This document shows positions 1-13,600 of a stretch of DNA of 64,000 nucleotides, in pieces. The notes below the pieces were generated by a model that was given only the letters and a program-made list of their open reading frames with translations, made no database searches and had not been told where the DNA came from. The stretch is taken from the NCBI GenBank assembly GCA_903928015.1, contig CAIYPF010000056.1, positions 1-64,000 of the forward strand. Direction: 5' to 3'. The translations under genes and the position numbers were made by a program. Positions within the stretch are counted from its first letter, which is position 1. Each line of letters opens with the position of its first letter. The stretch comes from an uncultured Gammaproteobacteria bacterium (lineage in GTDB: Bacteria > Pseudomonadota > Gammaproteobacteria > Pseudomonadales > UBA5518).

Positions 1-1
1 G

Positions 2-754
2 CAGGTCTGGATCGTGGCGGACCTGATGCCACCGGATGCGCGCCTGCTGGGCGTGCTGCTGCTTGCCGCCACGCTGCGCGAGCAAGGTGCCGCAAGCGTC
101 GGACTGGTGGCGCCGTACCTGCCCTATATGCGGCAGGACATGGCCTTCCATCCGGGCGAGTGCGTGAGCGCACGGCATATGGCTGCGCTGATCAGCGCGG
201 GCGTCGACGCGCTCGTCACGGTCGATTCGCACCTGCACCGGATCAGCTCGCTCGAAGACGTGTTTGCCATACCGGCCCGCAACCTCTGCGCCGCATCACT
301 GCTTGCAGAGACGGTTGGCGCAGAACTCGCGAAGCCGCTACTGGTGGGGCCGGATGCCGAGAGCGCGCAGTGGGTCTCGGCCGCCGCAGAACGCCTCGGC
401 TGCCCGTGGACCGTGCTGCACAAGGAACGCAGTGGCGATCGCGCGGTGCAGGTGAGCGGGAGTTTCGAAGCCGCCTGGCACTCGCTGGAACCGGTGCTGC
501 TGGACGATGTGCTGTCCACCGGCGGCACCCTGGTGGAGGCCTGCCGTTTGCTGGCCCGCTCAGGGATGCGTGCACCGCGGGTGGCCGTGGTGCACGCGAT
601 TTTCGCGGAAGACGCAGAGAGGCGCCTGCTCGATGCAGGAGTGGGCGCGATCCTGAGTAGCGACTCCCTGCCCCATCCCAGCAACCGGGTGGGGCTGGCG
701 CCGCTTCTGGCGGCGGCGCTGCTCGAGTGCGGTGCCCCGCAAAAAACGGCCTGA
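2..754 (+). CDS. PRPP synthetase-like protein (5' end outside window)
   Basis: The frame is open from base 2, so the start codon lies upstream of the window; about 250 C-terminal residues are present. The protein resembles ribose-phosphate pyrophosphokinase, the cytoplasmic enzyme making PRPP from ribose 5-phosphate and ATP. Visible family marks are the core segment PYLPYMRQD (usual form PYFGYARQD), VTVDSH, and the phosphoribosyl loop LLDDVLSTGGT (usual form VDDMIDTGGT). The flexible-loop KRR of housekeeping enzymes reads KERSGDRAV here. The divergence from standard Prs suggests a paralogue, perhaps a specialised phosphoribosyl donor enzyme, rather than the main prs gene. It ends 14 bases before the convergent gltD stop. 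Family is fairly sure; exact role is inference. Confidence 0.75.
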   Translation, partial: QVWIVADLMPPDARLLGVLLLAATLREQGAASVGLVAPYLPYMRQDMAFHPGECVSARHMAALISAGVDALVTVDSHLHRISSLEDVFAIPARNLCAASLLAETVGAELAKPLLVGPDAESAQWVSAAAERLGCPWTVLHKERSGDRAVQVSGSFEAAWHSLEPVLLDDVLSTGGTLVEACRLLARSGMRAPRVAVVHAIFAEDAERRLLDAGVGAILSSDSLPHPSNRVGLAPLLAAALLECGAPQKTA

Positions 755-768
755 TACAGCCCGCTGCC

Positions 769-2235
769 TCAGCGCGGCAGCGTGCTGCAGCCCATCAGGA
801 ATTCGTCGACGGCCCGCGCGGCCTGGCGCCCTTCGCGGATCGCCCATACCACCAGGGACTGACCGCGGCGCATGTCGCCTGCTGCGAAGACCTTGTCGAC
901 GTTGGTGCGATAGGCAGCGTTGCCCTCCGTGGAGGCGGCAGCGTTGGCACGCGCATCGGCCTTGACGCCGAAGGCCTGCAGCACGGTCTGCACCGGGCTC
1001 ACGAAGCCCATCGCAAAGAGCACCAGATCCGCGGGCAATGTCTGCTCCGAGCCGGGCACTTCGGCGAACTTCCCGTCTTTCATCTCGACGCTCACGGTGC
1101 GAATGCCCGTGACCTTGCCGTTCTCGCCGATGAACTCCTTGGTCGAAACGGCGAAGACACGCTCACAGCCTTCCTGGTGGCTGCTGGAGGTGCGGAGCTT
1201 GTAAGGCCAGTAAGGCCAGGTGAGGGCTTTGTCTTCGTGCTCGGGCGGCATCGGCATCACCTCGAACTGCGTGACGCTCTGCGCGCCGTGGCGGTTCGAT
1301 GTGCCCACGCAATCGGAGCCGGTGTCACCACCGCCGATCACGATCACGTGCTTGCCTTCTGCCGAGATCCGTCCCTCGACCGTATCGCCGGCGACCGTGC
1401 GGTTCTGTGCGGAGAGAAACTCCATGGCGAAGTGCACGCCATCGAGTTCGCGCCCCGGCGCGGGAAGGTCGCGCGGCTGTTCCGCGCCGCCCGTCAGAAG
1501 CACCGCGTCGAAGTCAGCGAGCAGAGCATCGGCCGCCACACTCTCAAGGGAGAGGTTCGCCACCTTGCTGCCTTCGGGCATCGCACCCACCAGCACGCCG
1601 GTGCGGAACACCACGCCCTCGGCCTCCATCTGCGCCACGCGACGGTCGATGTTGTGCTTGTCGAGCTTGAAGTCGGGGATGCCGTAGCGCATCAGGCCGC
1701 CGATGCGGTCGTTCTTCTCGAAGACCGTGACATCGTGCCCTGCGCGGGCGAGTTGCTGCGCGGCTGCCAGTCCGGACGGGCCGGAACCCACCACTGCCAC
1801 GCGCTTGCCCGTGCGCTGTTCAGCCGGCTGCGGCGCAACCCAGCCCTGTTCCCAGGCATGGTCGATGATCTTGCGCTCGATGGACTTGATGCCGATGGCG
1901 TCGTTGTTCCAGTTGAGCGTGCAGGCGGCCTCGCAGGGGGCCGGGCAGATGCGACCTGTCACCTCGGGGAAATTGTTGGTGCTGTGCAGAACCGCGATCG
2001 CGTTGCGGTAGTCGCCGCGATAGACCAGATCGTTGAAATCCGGGATCACGTTGTTCACGGGGCAGCCGTTGTTGCAGAACGGTGTGCCGCAATCCATGCA
2101 GCGCGCACCCTGCTGCTTCGCCTCCGCATCAGCCAGCGTGATCACGAACTCGCGGTAGTTGCGCACGCGCTCCGGCACCGGCTCGTACTGCTCGTTGACG
2201 CGATCGAACTCGAGAAACCCTGTTACCTTGCCCAT
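769..2235 (-). CDS. gltD: Glutamate synthase (NADPH) small subunit
   Basis: This is the beta subunit of NADPH-GOGAT, which passes electrons from NADPH through FAD and iron-sulfur centres to the large subunit that makes glutamate from glutamine and 2-oxoglutarate. Of 488 residues, the N-terminus carries two cysteine clusters for [4Fe-4S] centres (C46, C49, C54, C58 and C97, C101, C105). A FAD-binding [12 protein letters not shown] follows at about 148-159, and an NADPH-binding [10 protein letters not shown] comes later. Length matches the family. It follows gltB by 55 bases on the same strand, so the pair is an operon in the order gltB-gltD. The ATG at 2235 gives the normal N-terminus MGKVTGFLE. 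Confidence 0.97.
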   Translation of the reverse strand: MGKVTGFLEFDRVNEQYEPVPERVRNYREFVITLADAEAKQQGARCMDCGTPFCNNGCPVNNVIPDFNDLVYRGDYRNAIAVLHSTNNFPEVTGRICPAPCEAACTLNWNNDAIGIKSIERKIIDHAWEQGWVAPQPAEQRTGKRVAVVGSGPSGLAAAQQLARAGHDVTVFEKNDRIGGLMRYGIPDFKLDKHNIDRRVAQMEAEGVVFRTGVLVGAMPEGSKVANLSLESVAADALLADFDAVLLTGGAEQPRDLPAPGRELDGVHFAMEFLSAQNRTVAGDTVEGRISAEGKHVIVIGGGDTGSDCVGTSNRHGAQSVTQFEVMPMPPEHEDKALTWPYWPYKLRTSSSHQEGCERVFAVSTKEFIGENGKVTGIRTVSVEMKDGKFAEVPGSEQTLPADLVLFAMGFVSPVQTVLQAFGVKADARANAAASTEGNAAYRTNVDKVFAAGDMRRGQSLVVWAIREGRQAARAVDEFLMGCSTLPR

Positions 2236-2290
2236 GTTTCACACTCTCCCCGGAACCATCGTTGCACGGCGGCAAATGGCCGCCGCGTGG

Positions 2291-6967
<4,677 letters not shown>

Positions 6968-7035
6968 TGGCGGGGACCTCATCGCGAATTTCTGTCGAAA
7001 CCGCAGGATAAACGAGCACGCGCAGAGCGCCAAGA

Positions 7036-7067
7036 AAAATAAAATGGGGTCTGACCCCATTTATTTT
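7036..7067. repeat. Palindrome with core ATGGGGTC-T-GACCCCAT
   Basis: An A/T-flanked palindrome with perfect 8-bp arms around a central T, extended outward by AAAATAAA and TTATTTT (one extra A in the left arm). It lies between gltB and the RAYT gene, 22 bases past the RAYT stop and about 70 bases upstream of the gltB start. From memory, closely similar GGGGTC-GACCCC palindromes accompany REP-associated tyrosine transposase genes in many proteobacteria. It is probably the substrate or boundary of the neighbouring element, but may also act as a hairpin for RAYT or affect gltB transcription. Confidence 0.7.
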
Positions 7068-7088
7068 GTCAGGCGGAAGCGCGTGTTT

Positions 7089-7787
7089 TTAATCGGGGAC
7101 AGGTTTTGGCTTTGGGGGCCTGCCCCGCTTTGCGGGCTGGAGGGAGCGGCCAGCGCTCTCGGACATGCGCTGAAGAAAGAGCGACGAGCCCAGCGCCCGC
7201 CCGCCCAGAAAGGCCTTGCTGAGGTTGCCCGACTCCTCCAGGGACGCATCGGCGAGAAAAGCCTTGTAGGTCGCCTCGCGCTCAAACGGCGTGTTACCCA
7301 GACTCCAGTAGAGGGAATGGTCGCTGACCAGCGGGTCCGAGAGGCTGCCGACGTGATGCCTGGCGCTGGACCAGCGGAAGTCCTCTGCCTGCTCGACCAT
7401 CCCTGCCCGCACCGGATTGCACTCGATGTAGCGCATGCAGGCGAGAAGGTAGGCATCGGCTTCCACCAGACTGGAGCGGAACCGACCCTCCCAAAGCGCG
7501 CCTGTGCGCCCGTGGCGATGGTTGAACCAACCCGTGTACCAGGTGCCAAGACGCTGCATGAGGCGCGAAAGTGCCGCGCCCTCCCCCGGGCTGACAAGCA
7601 GATGCACGTGATTGTCCATCAGCACATAGGCGTGGAGGGCAACGCCCTGCTCACGCAGCACCTCCCGCAGCATCCCCAGATAGCGCGCGCGGTCGTCTGC
7701 GTCGACGAACACCGCCTGGCGGTTGTTGCCACGCTGGATGAGGTGATGGGGATAGCCGGGGACGGCAAGTCTGGCGGTGCGCGCCAT
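7089..7787 (-). CDS. REP-associated tyrosine transposase (RAYT, Y1_Tnp family)
   Basis: This is a single-domain Y1 HUH nuclease of the RAYT group, which nicks and joins single-stranded REP-type hairpins. The 232 residues show the metal-binding HUH motif as H60-V-H62 in MDNHVHLL. The likely catalytic tyrosine is Y120 in RYIECNPVRAG, the usual RAYT position. The C-terminus is basic (KRGRPPKPKP), as common in the family. A hairpin at 7094-7127 overlaps the last codons and the palindrome at 7036-7067 lies just beyond the stop. The gene stands alone between gltB and a nitroreductase-like gene. It appears intact. Confidence 0.9.
   Translation of the reverse strand: MARTARLAVPGYPHHLIQRGNNRQAVFVDADDRARYLGMLREVLREQGVALHAYVLMDNHVHLLVSPGEGAALSRLMQRLGTWYTGWFNHRHGRTGALWEGRFRSSLVEADAYLLACMRYIECNPVRAGMVEQAEDFRWSSARHHVGSLSDPLVSDHSLYWSLGNTPFEREATYKAFLADASLEESGNLSKAFLGGRALGSSLFLQRMSESAGRSLQPAKRGRPPKPKPVPD
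7094..7127. repeat. Hairpin overlapping the 3' end of the RAYT gene
   Basis: Arms CGGGGACAGG and CCTGCCCCG pair with one bulged A around a 15-base loop. The sequence lies within the last codons of the RAYT gene and next to the ATGGGGTC palindrome. It could be a REP-type target of the transposase or simply part of its coding sequence. Confidence 0.4.
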
Positions 7788-7850
7788 GCGGAAGTGCCCG
7801 TCGGGTGGAATGGACCGGCTGGGATTATAGGCAGTTCCGGCACCGGGGGA

Positions 7851-9035
7851 CTAAGCCCCCAGCAAGACCCACTCAACGGGACGCCGCGGGCTCGCTGCGG
7901 CAGGCTGCAGGGGATAGCCTGCCCGGAATGCGAAGGTCGGCTGCCAGGCGGGATCACCCGTAAAACCCGCGAGACGGCGCGACGTGACAGGCTCCACGCC
8001 CAACTGCCGCTCACGGTCGACACGCTCGAGCGGAGCGTTCACCGGCTGCAAGGCCAAACCGCGAGACGCGGCCCAGAGATGGAGGCGTTGCCAGGCACGG
8101 CCCGCGCGCAGCGCCTGGGCCCGGTCGTAGAGATCCCGCACGGCGATCAACCCGAACGCTGGTGTTGCAGGCACCTGCACTTCACGCAGTTGCCGCAACC
8201 ACCGGTCGCCGCGCACGCCTGATTCGGCACGCGGCAGGAACTTCAAGATCGCAGTCTCGAGTCCCGGAATGCCTGCGGCATCGGGTATCAGACCGTCACG
8301 CTCGGCTTGCACCGCCGACCATTCCCCGCGAAACCACACATCCTGCGCCGCCAGCATCACGGCGTCGCCCAGAATGGCCTCCGCGGCTCCGAGCACCTCG
8401 GCACCGAATGCCGCCCTTTGCTCCGTGTCGGTGAACAGCACGAGCCTCACACCGTCGATATCCGGTACAAGCGCATCGATCGCGGACAGCGTCTCGGGGG
8501 AAAGCGAGCGCCCCATGTCGTAGGGCCCGCGATTGGTGTGACGCAGCGGGATGGCGGTGGCAAGAGGCGTGTAGACGGGCTCAGCGCGCCGGAGCGAAAG
8601 CACGACCACCGGCGCAGGTGGCACGGAGCCATCGATCCTGCCCGCCGCGAGCTCCACCTCTGCTGCAAAACCCTGTGCCCGCGCCGCCAGCAGCATGTTC
8701 TCGAGGGCGCAGCCGAGCGCGAGATGCATTTCGCGCAGAAAAGGATCGGACGCACCCAAGGACCGCAATGGATCGGCGTGGAGCTCTATGCGCGTGGGCG
8801 AGACACGAAATCGCCAGGGCTGGCTGTTCTGCGGGCTTGCCGCAAGAATCGCTGCACGCACCAGCGCCAGCGGGCCGTCGTTCATGCCCGCGCGCCAATC
8901 GTCCCAGGGCGCAAAGGCAGGACCGCTGCCAGCACCGAACACGCCCGCATCGACGCAGCGCCAGACCCCGCCAGCGGCCGCAAGGATCGTGAGGGATCCG
9001 GCGGCCTTCAGGACGCTCCGCCGGCGCGTGGACAT
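7851..9035 (-). CDS. Tat-exported nitroreductase-like protein (Acg-like)
   Basis: A 394-residue protein starting MSTRRRSVLKAAG, a clear twin-arginine signal (RRRSVLK) followed by a hydrophobic stretch, so export of a folded cofactor-bound protein is likely. The rest resembles FMN-dependent nitroreductase-family proteins of the Acg type: ILAASPQNSQPWRF near the N-terminus is the usual flavin-site segment, and TNRGPYD recalls the H/RxNRR-type region. Substrate is unknown. The ATG at 9035 lies 10 bases after the trpA stop, so the gene is probably cotranscribed with trpBA. An in-frame start at 9092 would overlap trpA and hide the Tat signal, so I rejected it. Confidence 0.7.
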   Translation of the reverse strand: MSTRRRSVLKAAGSLTILAAAGGVWRCVDAGVFGAGSGPAFAPWDDWRAGMNDGPLALVRAAILAASPQNSQPWRFRVSPTRIELHADPLRSLGASDPFLREMHLALGCALENMLLAARAQGFAAEVELAAGRIDGSVPPAPVVVLSLRRAEPVYTPLATAIPLRHTNRGPYDMGRSLSPETLSAIDALVPDIDGVRLVLFTDTEQRAAFGAEVLGAAEAILGDAVMLAAQDVWFRGEWSAVQAERDGLIPDAAGIPGLETAILKFLPRAESGVRGDRWLRQLREVQVPATPAFGLIAVRDLYDRAQALRAGRAWQRLHLWAASRGLALQPVNAPLERVDRERQLGVEPVTSRRLAGFTGDPAWQPTFAFRAGYPLQPAAASPRRPVEWVLLGA

Positions 9036-9045
9036 GCGCTCGCGC

Positions 9046-9813
9046 TCAGACGCCGAGGCCGTCAAAGAATGCGCTGAGCGCGGTCTCCCCACCCTGCTCC
9101 CAGGCCTTGAGCGCTGCCGTGCCGATGATCGCTATCTCGGCGTTCTGCCCGATGAAACCGAGATCCTCGGCGGTACTGACGCCGAAGCCCACCGCAAGCG
9201 GCAGGGAGGTGGCGGCCCGGCAGCGCGCGAGGAAGGTCGAGACTTCATCGTCCATCTGGGTGCTGGCGCCGGTGACGCCCCGCCGCGCCACGCAATACAC
9301 GAAGCCGCGCGCCACACCGCCGAGTTGCGCCAGACGCGCATCGGTGCTGGTGGGCGTCATGAGCACGATCGGGGCGAGCCCCTTGGCATCGGCCAGAAGA
9401 TGCAGCGGCCCGGCTTCTTCTATGGGGAGATCGGGAAGGATGTAACCGCAGGCGCCGGCCTGCGCGAGGCGCTCCACGAAGGTGGCGTGCCCCATTTTGA
9501 AGGCGGTGTTGTAGTAGCCCATCATCAGGACGCGGAAGGGAAAGGCTGCCGTGACACGCGCCATGAACTCCAGGCACTGCGTGACAGTGGTGCCGCGGGC
9601 CAGGGATTCCTGATTGGCCTTCACGAACAGCGGGCCGTCGGCAGAGGGCTCGGAGAACGGAAACTGGAGTTCCACGAACGCCACCCCACGCCCGGCCATG
9701 ATCTCGAGTTCGCGCCAGTTGTCCTCGAAGCTGGGGTAGCCGCAGACCACGTGCGTCATCAACAGGGGACGCCGGTGCGACAAACGCTCCGCGATGTAAT
9801 TACTCAGCTGCAT
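9046..9813 (-). CDS. trpA: Tryptophan synthase alpha subunit
   Basis: TrpA cleaves indole-3-glycerol phosphate to indole and glyceraldehyde 3-phosphate and feeds indole to TrpB. From the ATG at 9813 the product is 255 residues (family about 265). The catalytic Glu and Asp are visible in FVELQFPFSEPSADGP. ILPDLPIEE and FVYCVARRGVTG are the usual active-site loop regions. The start overlaps the last 14 bases of trpB, implying translational coupling. The sequence is off the standard proteobacterial pattern (PFSEP instead of PFSDP; YYNTAF instead of YYNPI). This suggests a divergent TrpA lineage, paired with an equally unusual TrpB. Confidence 0.9.
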   Translation of the reverse strand: MQLSNYIAERLSHRRPLLMTHVVCGYPSFEDNWRELEIMAGRGVAFVELQFPFSEPSADGPLFVKANQESLARGTTVTQCLEFMARVTAAFPFRVLMMGYYNTAFKMGHATFVERLAQAGACGYILPDLPIEEAGPLHLLADAKGLAPIVLMTPTSTDARLAQLGGVARGFVYCVARRGVTGASTQMDDEVSTFLARCRAATSLPLAVGFGVSTAEDLGFIGQNAEIAIIGTAALKAWEQGGETALSAFFDGLGV

Positions 9814-11053
9814 AGAGCGCCGCCTTGGCTTTGATGAACTGCTTCCACTTGGCGTCACCGAGCGCCTCGGCAACGGTGAAGATGTCCTTGTCGGCACGCC
9901 CGGACTGGTTGATGAGGATCACCTCGTCCTTGCGCATGGAGGGGGCTTCGCGGATGGCGCGCACGAAAGCGTGGGTGCTCTCAAGGGCAGGAATGAGGCC
10001 TTCACGGCGCATCACGAGGCGCAGGGCCTCTGCCACTTCGGCATCGGTCGCCGCCTCGAAGCGCACGCGACCCTGCTCCCAGAGATGGACCAGGATGGGG
10101 TTGACGCCGATGTAATCGAGGCCCGCCGAAATCGAGTGGGTCTCGTTCATGTTGCCTTCGTCGTTCTGCAGGAAGTAGGTCTTCATGCCCTGCGCCACGC
10201 CGACCGAGGCATCGTTGTAGGCGAGGCGCGCTGCGTGCTTGCCAACGCCCGGCCCGAAACCCCCGGCCTCGCAGCCCACCAACTCCACCGACGCGTCGTC
10301 GATGAACCCCTGGAAGAGCCCGATGGCGTTGGATCCGCCACCCACGCAGGCGTAGACCCGGTCCGGGAGCTTGCCGGAGGCCTTGATGATCTGCTCACGG
10401 GCCTCGATGCCGATCACGGACTGGAACCAGCTCACCATCTCGGGGAAAGGATGCGCACCGCACGCCGTGCCCAGCACGTAGTGCGTGTCGGCCATGTTGG
10501 TGGCCCAGTCGCGCATGGCCTCGTTGATCGCGTCCTTCAGCGTCTGCTGGCCGTCCTCTACCGACACCACTTCGGCGCCGAGATTTTCCATCCAGAAGAC
10601 GTTGGGGCGCTGCCGGGCGATATCCACTGCACCCATGTAGATGCGGCAGCGGAAGCCGAATTTGGCCGCCATGGTGGCGGTGGCGAAGCCATGCTGGCCG
10701 GCACCGGTCTCGGCGATCACGCGCGTCTTGCCGAGGCGCTTGGTGAGCAGGCCCTGCCCCATCACGTTGTTCAGCTTGTGCGAGCCCGTGTGGTTGAGGT
10801 CTTCCCGCTTCACATAGATCTGGGCTCCTCCCAGCTCGCGCGAGAGGTTGGCGAGATAGGTCACAGGCGTCGGCCGGCAGGAGTACTCGGACAGAAGCGC
10901 GCGGTACTCCTGCCAGAAGGACGGATCCTGCTTGGCGGCACGGAAGCCCGCCTGCAGTTCCTCGATGGTGCTGTGGAGGATCTCGGGCAGGAAACAGCCA
11001 CCGTAGTCGCCGTAATAGCCCTCGCGGCCGGGCGCGAAGTCGAACAGGTTCAT
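9800..11053 (-). CDS. trpB: Tryptophan synthase beta subunit
   Basis: The PLP-dependent beta subunit condenses indole with serine to form tryptophan. The PLP lysine is seen in HTGSHKLNN, the catalytic Glu in AETGAGQHG and the phosphate loop in GGGSNAIG. The ATG at 11053 (MNLFDFAPG) gives 417 residues; upstream is GAGGAAACCCACAGG, with GAGG as a distant ribosome-binding site. An ATG-less extension to 11092 is unlikely. No trpF or trpC is adjacent: the genes upstream are a Nudix hydrolase and a flavin/deazaflavin-type reductase, so trpBA stands apart from the rest of the pathway. Confidence 0.95.
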   Translation of the reverse strand: MNLFDFAPGREGYYGDYGGCFLPEILHSTIEELQAGFRAAKQDPSFWQEYRALLSEYSCRPTPVTYLANLSRELGGAQIYVKREDLNHTGSHKLNNVMGQGLLTKRLGKTRVIAETGAGQHGFATATMAAKFGFRCRIYMGAVDIARQRPNVFWMENLGAEVVSVEDGQQTLKDAINEAMRDWATNMADTHYVLGTACGAHPFPEMVSWFQSVIGIEAREQIIKASGKLPDRVYACVGGGSNAIGLFQGFIDDASVELVGCEAGGFGPGVGKHAARLAYNDASVGVAQGMKTYFLQNDEGNMNETHSISAGLDYIGVNPILVHLWEQGRVRFEAATDAEVAEALRLVMRREGLIPALESTHAFVRAIREAPSMRKDEVILINQSGRADKDIFTVAEALGDAKWKQFIKAKAALYAAE

Positions 11054-11115
11054 CCTGTGGGTTTCCTCATGTTGAGCGTGCAGGATACGCAATGGGTCTC
11101 GGGGCCGGCAAACGC

Positions 11116-11670
11116 CTAGGCGAGTGCCGCGGAAAACTGGTCGACGAGCTCGCCGCGGTCATGCCGCGCCAGATAAAGCCCGTGCAGGCCGCGACGGATG
11201 TCGTCATAGGCCATCTGGATCGAGTAATTGGCACTGGGGAAGGCAATCTCGGACCAGGGCAACTCCTGCTCCGCGAAGAATCTCACCTCGAGGGCCTCGG
11301 AGCCCGGACTGCACTCCACTTCATCCACCGTGGCACGGAAAGCGATGTAGACCTGATCGATCTGGGTGATGGAGCCCAGGCTGTAGAGGCTGAGTGACGA
11401 GGGGTCCAGCGAAAGCCCGGTCTCCTCGCGTAGCTCGCGTGCCGCCGCCTCCGCGAGGGTTTCCCCGATTTCGAGATAGCCCGCCGGTATTGCCCAAAGG
11501 CCGGCCTGCGGTGCCGCCGCACGACGCATCCAGAGCAGCCGTTGCCCTTGGAACACGAAGCAGGCCACCAGAACCTTGGGGCCTGCGGAAGCCGGCCTGC
11601 CACAGGCGCCGCAGATGACCGCAGCGCCGCCCGCGCCACACCAGCAGCAGAAGGCCTGCGCAAGCGTCAC
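11116..11670 (-). CDS. Nudix hydrolase with N-terminal zinc ribbon
   Basis: A 184-residue protein. Residues 64-86 fit the Nudix box (GYLEIGE, seven residues, then RELREETGL), which binds metal and cleaves nucleoside diphosphate-linked substrates. Before it, cysteines C8, C11, C20 and C23 make a short zinc-ribbon-like knuckle (CCWC and CGAC), as found at the N-terminus of some ADP-ribose/NADH-type Nudix enzymes. The GTG start overlaps the TGA stop of the upstream gene by four bases (GTGA), a sign of translational coupling. Substrate cannot be named; an NAD-type or ADP-sugar compound would suit the zinc-ribbon subgroup. Confidence 0.85.
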   Translation of the reverse strand: MTLAQAFCCWCGAGGAAVICGACGRPASAGPKVLVACFVFQGQRLLWMRRAAAPQAGLWAIPAGYLEIGETLAEAAARELREETGLSLDPSSLSLYSLGSITQIDQVYIAFRATVDEVECSPGSEALEVRFFAEQELPWSEIAFPSANYSIQMAYDDIRRGLHGLYLARHDRGELVDQFSAALA

Positions 11671-12092
11671 GCGGGCTCGACCGGGCTCAGCACGACCAGG
11701 GGAATACGACGCTGGCAGCGCTGCTGATAGCCCGCCCAATGGGGGTTGTACGCATGGGCGAGCGGGAGCAGGCGCTCGGCTTCGGCAGATTCCGCCACAT
11801 GCGCGCGCACGGGCACGCACCGGGAACCGACCTCGACCTCGGCACCGGGGGCGGATTGCAGGTTCAGAAACCAGGCCGGAGGCACTTCCTGCCCGCCGTT
11901 GGATCCATAGACGACGAACCTCTCGCCGTCGGGCATGTAGACGAGCGGGCTGGTGCGCACCGCGCCGCTCTTCCTGCCTCGGGTTGTGAGCAGGAGGATC
12001 TTGCGTCCGAGTCCGACCTCGCCCATCAGGCGGCCGCCGCTCTTGCGATAGACCCACGTGTGAAACTTGGCGAAGTACTTCCAGGCCGACAT
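11667..12092 (-). CDS. Deazaflavin/nitroreductase-family protein (Ddn-like, DUF385)
   Basis: A 141-residue protein with the Ddn/DUF385 pattern: WKYFAKFHTWVYRKSGGRLMG at the start, the glycine-arginine segment LLLTTRGRKSGAVRTSPLVYMPDGERFVVYGSNGG (listed as two linked motifs, around residues 34-66), and a C-terminal YNPHWAGYQQR. The family reduces nitro or quinone compounds with F420H2 or flavin in a split-barrel fold. Whether this organism makes F420 cannot be told here. It is first in a two-gene unit with the overlapping Nudix gene and is divergent from the SDR gene at 12226, leaving a 133-base shared promoter region. Confidence 0.8.
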   Translation of the reverse strand: MSAWKYFAKFHTWVYRKSGGRLMGEVGLGRKILLLTTRGRKSGAVRTSPLVYMPDGERFVVYGSNGGQEVPPAWFLNLQSAPGAEVEVGSRCVPVRAHVAESAEAERLLPLAHAYNPHWAGYQQRCQRRIPLVVLSPVEPA

Positions 12093-12225
12093 GATTTCCC
12101 TCCGGATGGCGCACTCTACGCAAGCGCTGCAGCAGGTTAAAGCCTTCTCTCACCGATGTTCCGAAGCCCGCGGAGCGCTGTGCTAGCATGCCGCCGCCAA
12201 TACTCCAGCGACGGGAGAGCGGATC

Positions 12226-13083
12226 ATGACGGGATCGCGGATTGCTCTGGTCACGGGTGCCAGCCGTGGCGCCGGCAAGGGCGTTGCCATCGGGCTCGGG
12301 ATGCGCGGCTACACGGTCTATGTGACGGGCAGATCGGAACAGGAAGGCGATGCCCCCCTGCCCGGCACCATCCACCAGACCGCACTCGAGATAGACGCGG
12401 CCGGAGGGCGTGGCATCGCCGTGCACTGCGACCACTCGGACGACAATCAGGTCGCTGCGCTATTCGAACGCATCCGCACCGAGAGCGGCCGCCTCGATAT
12501 CCTCTTCAACAATGTCGCCTTCATCCACGACGAACTGGTTTTGCCTGCGGGATTCTGGGAAAAAAGCCCCGACATCTCTCGCATCCTCGACGTGGGTCTG
12601 CGCTCCGCCTTCATTGCCAGCTGGCACGCCGCGCATCTCATGGTGCCCGCGCGCCGGGGCCTGATCGCGATGGGCTCATCCTTCGGCGCCGCCTGCTACA
12701 TGCACGGCCCGGCCTACGGGGCGCAGAAAGCCGGTCTCGACAAGATGGCCTGGGACATGTCCTTCGATCTGCGCGAGCACAATGTTGCCGCGGTCTCGAT
12801 CTGGCTGGGTCCACTGCTCACCGAGCGCACCGAAAAAGTCTTCGCCGAGCACGCCGAGCAGTACGCGGGTTTCGCCGAACTCGCCGAGAACCCGCGCTTC
12901 ACAGGGCTGCTGCTCGACCGCCTATACGACGATCCTGAACTGATGCAGAAAAGCGGCCGTACCCTGATCGGTGCAGAACTCGGCGTGGAGTATGGCCAGC
13001 CAGACCTGAATGGCCGCCAGCCGCCCTCTTACCGCGAGAGTCTGGGCTCGCCACTGCACTTCACCGACGCCATCGTGCGTTGA
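12226..13083 (+). CDS. Short-chain dehydrogenase/reductase (DHRS1-like)
   Basis: A 285-residue SDR. The nucleotide-binding [10 protein letters not shown] spans residues 10-19, FNNVAF replaces the usual NNAG segment near residue 95, and catalytic Ser lies at about 151 with Y164-x3-K168. The extended C-terminus and [10 protein letters not shown] segment resemble the DHRS1-like group. The substrate is unknown. It opens a run of four genes with gaps or overlaps of 22, -4 and -4 bases, so it is likely cotranscribed with the UPF0114, thioesterase and second SDR genes. GGGAGAG precedes the start by about six bases. Confidence 0.88.
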   Translation: MTGSRIALVTGASRGAGKGVAIGLGMRGYTVYVTGRSEQEGDAPLPGTIHQTALEIDAAGGRGIAVHCDHSDDNQVAALFERIRTESGRLDILFNNVAFIHDELVLPAGFWEKSPDISRILDVGLRSAFIASWHAAHLMVPARRGLIAMGSSFGAACYMHGPAYGAQKAGLDKMAWDMSFDLREHNVAAVSIWLGPLLTERTEKVFAEHAEQYAGFAELAENPRFTGLLLDRLYDDPELMQKSGRTLIGAELGVEYGQPDLNGRQPPSYRESLGSPLHFTDAIVR

Positions 13084-13105
13084 TCAACCGCGTAACGGAG
13101 CCGCC

Positions 13106-13600
13106 ATGGAACGACTCATCGAAACACTGATGTACCGCTCGCGCTGGATGCTGGCGCCGATCTACCTCGGCCTGAGCCTCGCTCTGCTCGGACTCGGCGT
13201 CAAGTTCTTCCAGGAGGTCTGGCATCTGCTGAGCCACGTGCTCGACATGCAGGAAGCGGATCTCGTGCTCGTGATCCTCGCCCTGATCGACATGGCGATG
13301 GTCGGCGGACTGATCGTGATGGTGATGATGAGCGGCTACGAGAACTTCGTATCCACGCTGCAGGTAAGCGATGGCGAAGAGAAGCTCTCCTGGCTCGGCA
13401 CCATGGATGCCTCATCGCTCAAGATGAAGATCGCCGCCAGCATCGTGGCGATCTCCTCCATCCACCTGCTGCGGATTTTCATGAACGCAGAGAAGACCGA
13501 AAACGACAAGCTCATGTGGTACACGATCATCCACATGACCTTCGTTGTTTCTGCTTTCGCGATGGGCTATCTGGACAAGATCCAGAAACACCACAAATGA
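13106..13600 (+). CDS. UPF0114 (YqhA-like) inner-membrane protein
   Basis: A 164-residue membrane protein of the UPF0114/TIGR00645 family: hydrophobic segments near residues 12-32, 48-72, 108-127 and 138-155, beginning [14 protein letters not shown], which is the typical family start. Function is not established. The ATG at 13106 is preceded by ACGGAG. An earlier in-frame ATG at 13010 lies inside the SDR gene and was rejected. Its stop overlaps the start of the next gene (ATGA). Confidence 0.9.
   Translation: MERLIETLMYRSRWMLAPIYLGLSLALLGLGVKFFQEVWHLLSHVLDMQEADLVLVILALIDMAMVGGLIVMVMMSGYENFVSTLQVSDGEEKLSWLGTMDASSLKMKIAASIVAISSIHLLRIFMNAEKTENDKLMWYTIIHMTFVVSAFAMGYLDKIQKHHK

Noticed and set aside
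7845-7860. Terminator hairpin GGGGG-loop-CCCCC at the end of the nitroreductase-like gene
   Set aside because: Five base pairs, no T-run, and it contains the stop codon itself.
11116-12435. One long minus-strand open frame joining the Nudix hydrolase with upstream sequence
   Set aside because: The upstream half overlaps the Ddn-like gene in another frame and has no family similarity; the GTGA overlap at 11667-11670 marks two genes.
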